Assembly: GCA_900660155.1 (NCBI GenBank)
Contig: CABFPE010000424.1
Location: forward strand, 655,915 to 719,914
Direction: 5' to 3'
Source of the DNA: Hofstenia miamia
Taxonomy: Eukaryota > Xenacoelomorpha > Acoela > Hofsteniidae
Length of the DNA: 64,000 nucleotides
Part shown: positions 12,519 to 23,100 of the stretch, piece by piece
How positions within the stretch are numbered: position 1 is the stretch's first letter
Layout of the letters: every line of letters begins with the position of its first letter
Made by a program: the position numbers and the translations under genes
The notes under the pieces: generated by a model
What the model was told of the DNA's origin: nothing
Seen by the model: only the letters and a program-made list of their open reading frames with translations
Databases searched by the model: none

Positions 12519-12589
12519 TGATTCGTGGTGTAAGATAAACACAGCTGTACTGTTGTACAGACCTTGTAGGTTCGAATCCTACCGAATCA
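12519..12589 (+). other. tRNA-like SINE head, copy 2
   Basis: A perfect 7-pair acceptor (TGATTCG/CGAATCA), a 4-pair D stem (GTGT/ACAC), CTGTA/TACAG, and a perfect T stem with a consensus B box (GGTTCGAATCC). The anticodon loop has only 6 bases (CTGTTG), so no proper anticodon can be read. It could be a degenerate tRNA; the shared downstream sequence with 5448-5935 favours a SINE head. Confidence 0.5.
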
Positions 12590-12840
12590 ATTAATTTGCA
12601 ATAAATGTATTGTATTGAATATCATTGATTTTTACTGGGAGTGTGGAAGATCTACCTTATTCTAATTGTGTCTATTAATACTGGGAAAATTTATATTTAC
12701 AAATGAAATAATTAAGGAAAGCTTACCTTTTAATGTTGCAATGCATTTAATACCTGGCATAAATAAATGAAAAACCATAAAAGGTTTGTTCAAAGATTTA
12801 CACTAGGGTGGATATATAGAATATATCCTGTAAAAGACTA
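12519..12840 (+). repeat. SINE-like dispersed repeat, copy 2
   Basis: The same ordered blocks as copy 1: tRNA-like head, GATCTACCTTATTC, TACCTTTTAATGTTG, AATGAAAAACCATA, CACTAGGGTGGAT. Confidence 0.45.
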
Positions 12841-13257
12841 GAAAAAGAATCATTTTACTAACATATCTAAATTAAAATTTTTTTGTACAATAACCCTATC
12901 GTACAAATTTCGCTTGTAATAATGTTCACTAAAATGATAAATAGCTAACAACAAATCAAGCTTATTTTCCCTTGCGATATTTAAAATATTGGGAGAAAGA
13001 ACTATTTAACCCTTATTTCATTAATAATTTTACCGAGAAAGTAAATTTCGTTAATTTAAGAATAATTCATATGAAAAATACGATAAAAAACAAGCATAAA
13101 ATTCTGCCTAACAATCTGTAGCTATTTGCTTTTGTTAGTAAAGTATCCTGAACGCAAAACAGTAAAAAGTGATTGAGAAAATGGAAAATAATTTATATAA
13201 AAATTGAGCATGAAAATTCAATATGACATAACATGCATAGGCGTTACAATGTTTTAT

Positions 13258-13400
13258 TGGGTGGGCGAGACAGTCAGTGGGCCAAAATTCCATTGGGCGA
13301 ATAATTCAATGGGCGAAAAATCTAATGGCCAAAAAATTTATTGGGCCAAAAATCTGGTGGGCGAAATGTCCAAATGGGCGAAAATTCCTTTGGGCGAGCT
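13258..13400 (+). repeat. 15-base GGGCGAAAAT-type terminal array (right end of MULE 2)
   Basis: About nine units such as GTGGGCCAAAATTCCA, TTGGGCGAATAATTCA, ATGGGCGAAAAATCTA and GTGGGCGAAATGTCC. It opens with GGGCGAGACAGTCAGTGGGC, also found near 1383 (GGGCAAGACAGTCAATGGG). Confidence 0.8.
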
Positions 13401-13411
13401 ACGTATGGACC

Positions 13412-14185
13412 CTACCATATATGGGCAATAGAAATAGTTTGGCGGATAGTTACAATTTTAATGTCTATTAGTGTTGGTAGGCTTATTATTTTAATATTAT
13501 TATATTATTTTTCTTAAAATTAGCTTGTTGAAGATTGTTGAACTTCATTAGACGCACAAATTTAACTGTTTGGTAGTTTATATTACACTGTTGCACTCGT
13601 TTTTGAACTATATAGGCAAAAAGTTTTACTGCATAGAATTTTAGTCAACCAAAATACAGAAAATGATTGAAAAACATGCGATAAGGCTCGATAACTTACG
13701 CTAATTAATGAAAATGTAAGCACGTGAATTCACGCTATATATTTTACTTCATTAAATGAATGTGTAGAAATAGTTATATTTTATAAAGTAATAAGTTGTC
13801 TGAATAAGTAGAAAGTTGTATCTTTTAATGAAATAATGTTATTATAAATCAAATAAAGCTATGAAAGATCGGCGTTATTGCAGATCAACGGACTCTGATT
13901 TCTAAAAGCCGAAATAACGTAACATCACATGCTAAGAGTAATCAAATGTTAAAATTTCATTATTTTTTAGTGTTAGGATTTATTTTTACCAAACCTCAAG
14001 TTGTGACTTGGGTTAGGCCTTAGTTCTATAAAATATTGAAAAATTTAAATTTGAAGCATAGGTTCCAGCTGACGTCATAGAAAGAGTTCCAGAGAAACAA
14101 TATGTTTATATATCAGACCGCTGATTTGCAATAAAGTTATATGATCATTTAGTAAGTCATCTGCACACGTATTTTCACAATATTA
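13412..14185. other. No gene seen
   Basis: AT-rich sequence between the MULE and a LINE fragment; I recognise no coding or repeat structure. Confidence 0.5.
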
Positions 14186-14976
14186 AGATTGTACTTCACT
14201 CCTACTCAAATCATGTAAGATATTTAGGAGTTATTATAGACAAGCGGCTTAATTTTCAGGAGCCTGTAAGCTATATTAAAGGAAAACTGTGCAAACATTT
14301 ATACTTTAAAAATGCTAAAAATCGATTGTTTCAAAAGCGTTCTTAAATATTATAACACTTATGTTAATCCATCTATTTTGTACGGATTACTAATTTATGA
14401 ATGTACATCAGAAATAAATTTGGAACCTACCTATTCATAAAATCCAAAAGAAATTTCTCCAAATTATTTTGGTAAGAAGTGCGATTATACTTCTCGTAAA
14501 CGTTTTGAGGAAAGTAAAATACTATCCGTTTATGAGCTCTATTGTTTTGAACCCATCAAATTCAGTTTGATAGCAATGAGGAGGAAACACCATCTTTGTT
14601 AAATAGTCTATATCACAGGATTGAATGAGCTTTTCAAACCAGGAATTCACAAAAAGGGCTTCTACCTACGTTAGAATGGGAAAATAACAGTCAGAAGAAT
14701 TCTCTTAGATTAAGAGGTAGCAAGATAGTAACCTACTTACTGAAACGGGAATTATCCATCAACATGTTTCTCAGCCGCACCATAATTCTTTCAAGAACTT
14801 AAGTTTGTTGTCACAAACGAAAATTTATCAGATATGATTTTTTAAGCGTGCTTAAATAGGTACTCCATGTTAGGGCTTATTGTCTATAGGAGGATCCCTC
14901 TGATGTAGTGATAATACTCATTTGTATTCTTTTTACTTTTACGCATCAGAAAAATACATTCTATTCTATTCTAATA
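14186..14976 (+). mobile_element. LINE (jockey/CR1-like) 3' fragment
   Basis: Decayed reverse-transcriptase C-terminal region on the + strand: RYLGVIIDKRLNFQEPVSY, then KHLYF, YYNTYVNPSILYGLLIYE, and after frame changes FEESKILSVYELYCFEPIK. These follow the usual post-YADD order of jockey/CR1-type LINEs. It ends in a short TTCTA repeat (14959-14976), typical of a LINE 3' tail. It is truncated at the 5' side and broken by several indels. Confidence 0.7.
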
Positions 14977-16211
14977 TTCACTGGGTGGACGCTGAATATC
15001 TAAAACACAAAGTGAAATGAGTTATTGTGCCAATATATAGTAACTAGTTCAAACTATATTACATAACACTGTTAAAGTCATTAACTTTTTAGTTTTTGAA
15101 TTTATCACACGTGTGCCCTAGTCTTTACATCAACTCAAATTACACTTTTCTATATTTTCAGTTAATGCAAATATAAATCTTTGATTAGATTGCGTGCAAT
15201 ATTTATTTGCAAGAAAACTAGCAATATTAAGGACAACAGGAACAAAAAGCGAATATTCAGAAGCATCAACACCGAGTAATCAAACTGGTTAGGTTTGGGT
15301 TTTGCTGTCCAAACTAAAAAGGAACAACTATTAGTTATGCTTCTTCTCGAACTATGGGTATCTCTGACATATCAGATTACCAAAGGGGAATTGATATGCT
15401 AAAATACTGATGTGTTGTATAAGTAGTCTCCAGCCAATGCTTTCGTTTTCTAAAAAATTAAAAACTTTATAATCCTATTCAGAACACATAAACATAAGGA
15501 ATGCTTACAACGAAATTTATCGATAAATTCGAATGGAAATCTCCTATGCGGCTGCATAACCACACAATATCGTCCATTTTGTCCTTGCACCTGGCGTATA
15601 AGTAATTAGCAATTTTGTGTGCTTGTTGAGTAGTACTATCTCTCGTTACTCAACTGGTCAAGTTGTGATATAACATAATTTTTTTAAAAATCTTCCCTTG
15701 TGTTTGAATATGTTTAACCATAAAAGTGTAATTTAATGAAAAACTAAAGTGCATTCTGCAGTTTGTATAATGAACTTTAAGGAATTGTTTTCACTGTTGA
15801 TGAGCAACAAAATCAAAAATGATATTGGAATAGAAACATAATTTTTTATTGAAGTTCATTCTTGTTAATGGGCACTGATTATGAATTACAAAATAAATCC
15901 ACAAAAATGCTTCAACTGCAAATTCAAAATATCCTAAAAGAACACATTGCTTGAAAATGAATTAAAAATATATTTACATTTCCAAGCTTACTATGATATA
16001 TCATCAAGATGAATGTCTTACTAATAAAGGCTCTTTTGTGGAGGGTAAATTCAATATAACTGTTAACACCTATTTCTGAGTAAGCAGTCAGACAAACATT
16101 TGAGAAATATAATTAATAATAATCCGTTGTCGAGAGAAATTAATGGAAGCGCTGCCCGTAATTTTTTAAGTTATTAATTTATTATTCTTCAATGCCCGAA
16201 ATTTCTTATAG
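14977..16211. other. No gene seen; expected to hold or adjoin the missing 5' exons of the SOCS gene
   Basis: I could not identify an initiator exon or a promoter here. Confidence 0.4.
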
Positions 16212-16307
16212 GTTCAGAAGAGCTTAACACGCGGTGTCCTACAGTTTCATCTACGATTTCAAGAGATTCCGGAATTTTTCACTGTGATTCTGGAAGCACT
16301 ATTGAAT
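16212..16307 (+). CDS. SOCS6/7-like gene, first recognisable exon
   Basis: This 96-base exon is bounded by TTATAG and GTAAGC. It is open with phase 1 on both sides and encodes a Ser/Thr-rich segment (core SRDSGIFHCDSGSTIE). The assignment rests on phase compatibility with the next exon and similar Ser/Cys composition. A preceding exon must exist because the entry phase is not 0 and no usable ATG lies in frame. Confidence 0.5.
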
Positions 16308-17108
16308 GTAAGCATATCCTTAATTATCAAACATATTCTGTATGTTTTTTTATTGTGAAGCTGCTTTTTTCATTGTTAAAATTATATACCAAGTTTCTTT
16401 TCGGCTAGACACTCTCCTAATTTTTTGAGGGCTTTTTTCTATACAGCAGAATTTTTCGTCGCATTGTCAAATCGTGAATGATGAATTAAAACAAATATTT
16501 ACGAACGAATTGTAGTCTCTTTAGTCAATATACCATATGATTGATTGCGCTCGGCGTGATTGAAATAAATATTCAATATTCATAATTCATTTTTAATTTT
16601 TAATATATACTAGGAAACTGCTCGTGTTATGCACGGAGATTTCAATGGGCTGTATTAGAAGATATTCAATAAATGAATAAACTTTAAACAAACCATACGT
16701 TGTGTTCTTAATATTTTATAAACGAAATAAGTAATAACTGTGATTTTCATACATTGGTAAAAAGATTTTTATTCAAAGCAAAAGAGTGTATAGGATCACA
16801 ACAAAATCGTGTCCATTATTGTAGGCCTTCGGCTTCACTCTATTCATCAGACTCAACACAGATAAGCACTCTGCATTCTACACCTGGCCTAATACACTTC
16901 TTGAGGTTAAGGTCCGGGCCAGATCGTGAAATCACCCACTCATCAGTCTGTCGACTGTGTGAGTAAACCCACAATATATATATATATATNNNNNNNNNNN
17001 NNNNNNNNNNNNNNNNNNNNNNNNNNNNNNNNNNNNNNNNNNNNNNNNNNNNNNNNNNNNNNNNNNNNNNNNNNNNNNNNNNNNNNNNNNNNNNNNNNNN
17101 NNNNNNNC

Positions 17109-17146
<38 letters not shown>

Positions 17147-20100
17147 CCTCTATATATTCTTTCCACATAAGCTGATTTTTCCACATAAATTCCTGACATA
17201 GTCTTTCAGTGGTCCCTACCTTCATGCAAAATATTTTGAGGATTATATATATTATATTGAATTCACTGCATTTGTTTAATTCTAAATCAAAGAAAATTAA
17301 CCATTTTATTTATAGCGGTAATTTTCAATGAGAGAATTTTACCGTCTAAAGTTCGCTCTTGTCGTGAAGAGGATGAGTGTGTATATAGCAATGATCGATC
17401 ACCTAGCTCAAGAAATTGCTCTTTCGCCACACTACAGCCTATGTGGTATGAAGCATCCAGTAGTAACTATGAAGATAGCTCTCATCAATCTAGTATGTTT
17501 TGTTTTTTCACATTACTTGTGAAATTTAAAATATCTCAAATTACTGAATACATGAACTATAATTAATTATATATTAAGTTTAGTTTTGTCGTGAACTACG
17601 CATTTTCAAGATCTATTTCAGAAAAAATAATGTCAAATTCAGAATGTTCTGAGCCTTTGTTTTCAACAGCCACATCAATGCGAAGTAGCACGGGGGTTTT
17701 TATTGTCCAACTTTTATTTTATGATTATGACGTCTCGCTACAAATTTTTGGATCTGCAACTTTAGGATTAACCGTTATTCTTGTACAGATAGGGCGTTGT
17801 GGCTTTAGAAAAATGACTACTTTGTTGAATGCTTAGCAGCTTTCTATTTTACACCATAAAGCTAATTGAAGACTTTCGTTAATTACAGCTTGCAAATTTC
17901 AACTGACACATTTTGCTTACCCAGTGGAGCCTCATTATGTATTAAAATATACCTCGTTGACTGGCTCCGTATAAAAATAATTTTTGTTTTTCAGATTTAT
18001 TAAATGTTGATTCACTATAATTGCAAAAGCTAAATTTGAAATTCACAATTTTAGAATAACTATATTAATTATTGGAGTAGAAGTAGTGTAATCGATTAAA
18101 ACTGGTTCTGTAGGCCTTCTAAATTGTTTAGTTAGTTAACAAAATTTGATCTAAGGTAGGGCGCAAAAGATACAACTTTCGTTGCTAAACCAATTATATC
18201 GAGCAATATGATTGAATAATTTTGAAATGATTTGAATTCCTCCAATGTGGTTTCTTATCTTAATTGGTTTAGCAACAAAAATTGTATCGTTTGCGCGCGG
18301 CCTAACATTTTCTGAATTTTCTGACTTTGATCTTCAAAAGGTGTAGTTTGATCATTGGTTCACTATTTGACTTAGCTTGCAAAAATATTTAACTCATTCT
18401 CAATGAAATGTTTGATGCTTCATGCTATTGATAAGAACTAGAGTTATAAAATACTACCTTTCTACATTTTTATTAACTTGCAGCTATGTATAATAAAATG
18501 CAATGTTCAACAACAGAAATGTCTAAAAAAGTTGAATTTGTAGATTCCAATGACAACAATGCGCCATATGAGTCAGTGAGGCAAGATTGTGGTTGCGCTG
18601 AGGATGAATGCGATTATGAAATCCATCATTTACAAAATTTTTCACGTCTTACTGAGTTCGAAGACGAGTACACTTGTAATTATTATGAAGATCATCATAT
18701 TTCTCGGAGATCTGAATTAGACATACACATTTCTAATGAGAAGTCGATATCAACTTGTGAGAATGGTTTACAGAAATCATGTAAGTCTTTGATAAAATCG
18801 ATTTTCTATTTTAATATACGTTCATTTGTTTAGTATTTGCATTATAATAAACTAGCTAGTGTTGGAGAATATAGAACATTCACCGGGAAATAATTTCTAA
18901 CGTGGTGAAATTGTTTATGCCAGGATATCTAAATTTAGGTGGTCCTGTTTTTTCGCTTTCAAGTGAAAACCTAAGATTTTCTGCTACTCTTTGTAATGAA
19001 AAGAAATGTGGGATCAACAAAAAATATAGTGCTATTTCTATGAATATTTATCATGAACTTAGGATCATAGATAATCTTATGAACCCAGTTCAGAAAATCA
19101 TTTCCATATTTCAAAATTCAAATGATTGAATTAGACATTTTACAAAACATCAGTGTATGCCAGGCTTTGCATTTGCCTGATGTCAGTCTATGTAGTGTAA
19201 GCAACTGGAGAAACAGGCAAGCTGAGTTATAAGCTAAAAAAATATACAAAACTAGCCAAAAGTATTGAAACACCATCTTTATCTAAATGTTAGTAACGAT
19301 TTGAAACATAGCTTATCATATGAATTGTTTCGCTTCATTTTTACTTATTCTGTATAAATTATTCTACAAAATATTTTATTAATGCACATAGAACTCTTCT
19401 ACATGTAGATTTTCTGTGATTTCATTCCATTCCCGGTAGGATGTCCGCAAAGCATTTTAGTTCGTACAGTATATGAGTTTTCTTTTCTCAGTGCGTGATA
19501 TAGAAATTGAATGCGGCGTCATCACATTTTCTATGCTCTTCTTAAATTTGACTAACGACCGGATTATTACAGCACGTCTAGTAATATCAAGTCAAATTTT
19601 TTATAAAGTTATACATTTGTGGACAGAAGGATACCAGGAATAAATGTAAACTATACGTTTTTTTACGTTTTTTGAATGTGGGTGTATTATTGACTATTTG
19701 CAATTTGCTTTTAGATGACAGTTCTTTGGCGATAGCAGTACCAAGGTAAATTTATTTTTTCTCTAGTCCGATTTCGTAGTTGCTTGTGAAATTATACTAA
19801 ATTCACGACAAATGTATACGGGTTCCTTAAACTGCTTACAAACTACAAGTACAGTTTATCACAAAAGTAATGCACTATTGCCATAGAAGTATCTATAAGT
19901 GTTTTTCAAGATATATACTGAAATGGACAATAGCATTATATAATGTTCAAAATCAATATTTAGAGGATCTTCATTAAGCCCAGGGACCTCGGCAATTCTT
20001 CTTGGCATTGAATTCGATAATGCAGCATGGTTGTAGAAATGTGAATTCTTTACACCATGCCTTACAAATTGCCTTCTTTAAGTAATCGGTGGTCTTTCTT

Positions 20101-23100
20101 CATCGGCCAGGCTTCTTTTTTTGACCTTGTTAAAACCGCTTAAAATTCGGTAAGCCGGTGTATGGCTACAATTAAACCTTTTGCGATTTCATGAGGAAAA
20201 GCCCGGAAAGTATAACGCGAAAATCTACGCACGAACCACTGGTTTTATAATCAAAATGCATAATTTTTAAAGCACAGAAATATTACCAAATGATCTCCTT
20301 TGATGACGAACGAATGCCGAAATATCTAAACTATAAATCGAAGGCAAGAGAACGGAAGAGTAAAGCCCGTGCTACTACACGAACAATTTTTGTCGCCAAT
20401 TTTTGCTGCTCAACGAAAATCGTTCGTGTAATACCTCACTTCCCTAACTAAAATTGGGAGTAATTGTCTAGCCTAAAGTTGTTCATTCGGACCAAATAAA
20501 ATTGGTGCCAAAAGTTGTCCGTTCTGACCAACAAAAATTGGACAATAAAAATTGTTCGTATAGCAGGTTGCTCCAACCAATTTTTTTGTCGGAGAAATAA
20601 TTCTCCAACTTTCTAACGGTTATCACCTTCAAGCATAAATCATTCTAGGCTATAATATTTTGCATTCGTTTTCAGAGTATATTTCGACTGTAAAACTTAA
20701 AATTAGCTAATTTATAGAATTAATAATCATTCATTGTTTTTTATGTTAAAGTAAGCATGTCATTATGTAGACATTTCTTTTCTATACGTTAAATTAAACA
20801 ATTAACTCATTAAAAAATATTCCTTTGTATTAAACAAAAAATAATGATTAGATCCATATAGATTGGGAAGTCAATGAAGGCATAGTTTTGCGAGCTCAAG
20901 TGTTGTTTAATCAGTGCAGACAATTGATGCTTACTTTAATTTCAAAGTAAATAACGTCAATGATACTTTTTTTATTATTACGTCGTGATAAAAAATAGCG
21001 TTCAGACTATCGATTTTTATAAGATGATAGTTTATCATCGATATTGAGAGCAAAATCCCAACTCCAATTATATTTTGATTGACAGTGAGAGAAATAACAA
21101 CATCTGTTCAATTTTTGGAATATTTTGGAATGTAAACAATGTTTGCATATTTTGAAGTTGAGAAATTTTAACTTTAATAACACTGATCTACAAGATTTTG
21201 CCGTAAACAAACTATATATTTTCTAATCAATTAAGATACGCTGATTCTAAGTTACAAAAAAAATTTTTCAAAGAAAAAATTTTGAGCTATAACGAATTTA
21301 ATTTTTTTCCAAATAAGAATTTTTAAACAAAGATTATTAAAAAAAATTAAAAAATGATTAGTTTTAAAAATGTGCCATTTAATTGCATTTGCATTGCTCT
21401 TTTGAAATCTAGTCTTGGTTTTAGAATATCTCTGATATTTTTTGTGATAGACCCCAAAATTTTCCCGAAAAGTTTATTTTTTAAGAAAAACAATTCAATA
21501 TTTTCACTTTAACTAAGCAATTATTTTCAAGTAGCCATTCGCCCGAGGAATACGAAAATACCATGAAGTGAAAACAGTAACAGTTGTTGCCCTCTTGGAG
21601 GGTATTAGTTCAGTTTATTGAAACATATTTATAAGAGATTTATTTGTAAAAAACAGTTTCTTCTCTTTACATATTTGAAATGCTAAAAAACTTAATAATA
21701 GATCCAAATGAAATTGCATCTAAAAAATATCATATAAACTAATTTATTTACAAAGCTTTTTATATTTTCTTGCATTCAATTAAAGATGAGTCATTTTCGT
21801 ATTCCTCGCATTCGACTTCTATCAGCTGATAAGAAAAGCAATAAGTGTTCGCACTATCATCAATTTCGTGACAGATGATTATAATCGATAGTGGGAACAC
21901 ACCGTGAGGCCGCGATAGCTCTATGATAATCGTATTTTTAATAATGTGATTTCATTAATGTAGATAGTTTTTTGAGCTATTAATATGCACATCAATACGA
22001 GAAGATTATTACGTAACATTGTCCTAAATTTAAATTGAGCCATTTCAGTTTATCGCCTAATTTTATAATAATAATAATAATAATAATAATCAATGACTTT
22101 ATTTAGCCGCTGAAGGCATACACAACAAGAAATAAAAACAAGTCAAGTTTTACGGCAGCGAGGACAGTCACAGGAGATGAAATAGGAGCAAATGGAAGAG
22201 TAGGCGAAGTTGGAGAAGGGCTCAGCAAAGAGGAAAGCCATCAAAGATTTCTTGAAGCTCGGTGGCGGAGAAAAGAAATCAATCGCTGTTGGAGGGTTGC
22301 GAGTCAAGATGTAATTAGCAGCAGTACAAGCACGATTGAAAAACGAGTGAAGGGTGCGATGTTTCTTTGTACGGCGAATGGAGAAGGTGACAACATCATC
22401 AGAGCGAGTGCAGCAGGAATTAGAGAACTATTGGGCGGTAGGACGTGACCTGCGAGGAGGGAAGCTGATTAGATTTTAACAGCGGAGAAATCCAAGATGT
22501 CTTCCAACAGGCGGGATAGCGCTTAGTGGAGCAAATGAAGGAGTAAAGATGCTTTAAATGGATAGAAAGCGTGGAGGAGGTTTCATGAATTACAAAGGAA
22601 GAAACACCGTCAGGATAACAAGGACCAGACAACTTGCAAGATTTAAGCATGAGAGAAATATCATGAGCGCTGAAGACCATATCACAAAGTCGGATTAGCG
22701 GGGAGGCAGCAGGCGGACCAGGGCNTTCCAACAGGCGGGATAGCGCTTAGTGGAGCAAATGAAGGAGTAAAGATGCTTTAAATGGATAGAAAGCGTGGAG
22801 GAGGTTTCATGAATTACAAAGGAAGGAACACCGTCAGGATAACAAGGACCAGACAACTTGCAAGATTTAAGCATGAGAGAAATATCATGAGCGCTGAAGA
22901 CCATATCACAAAGTCGGATTAGCGGGGAGGCAGCAGGTGGACCAGGGCACATGGAGACAGGTACAGAGAAGTTAGAGGCAAAATACGCGTTTAACAGATC
23001 AGCTTTCTCCAGGTCAGAGTGAGCAGAAAGAAGGTTCCATCTCAAATTGGGGAGCTCAGGCTTGGAATTAGTGTTTATTTTATCCGCATGCACCCCGTTC

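Larger units (their letters stand above)
10951..13411 (+). mobile_element. MULE (FLYWCH type) DNA transposon 2 with array-bearing ends
   Basis: The left end GGTATACATTGTTTGCCC and the right end GGGCGAGCTACGTATGGACC are inverted relatives. Each is continued inward by an array of about 15-base units, GCCCAATG-type on the left (10960-11120) and GGGCGAAAAT-type on the right (13258-13400). CTACCATATGG lies directly outside the left end and CTACCATATATGG outside the right, a likely target duplication. A partial transposase lies inside on the + strand, and a tRNA-headed SINE-like repeat (12519-12840) is inserted downstream of it. The left edge starts about 20 bases beyond the right terminus of MULE 1. 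Confidence 0.75.

Noticed and set aside
12519-12589. Functional tRNA gene
   Set aside because: The anticodon loop has six bases and no anticodon can be assigned; the downstream similarity to another locus favours a SINE.
10960-13400. CRISPR array
   Set aside because: The 15-base units lack spacers of constant length and sit at transposon ends in animal DNA.
16143-16167. ATG at 16143 as start of the SOCS gene
   Set aside because: It reads MEALPVIF then stops; splicing at the GTAATT donor gives phase 0, while the next exon needs phase 1.
17591-17836. 81-codon ORF as an extra SOCS exon
   Set aside because: In the phase required by its neighbours an in-frame stop appears for the nearest acceptor, and no paralogous exon exists in block B.
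18902-19129. 75-codon + strand ORF in a SOCS intron
   Set aside because: No splice signals in suitable phase and no counterpart in block B.
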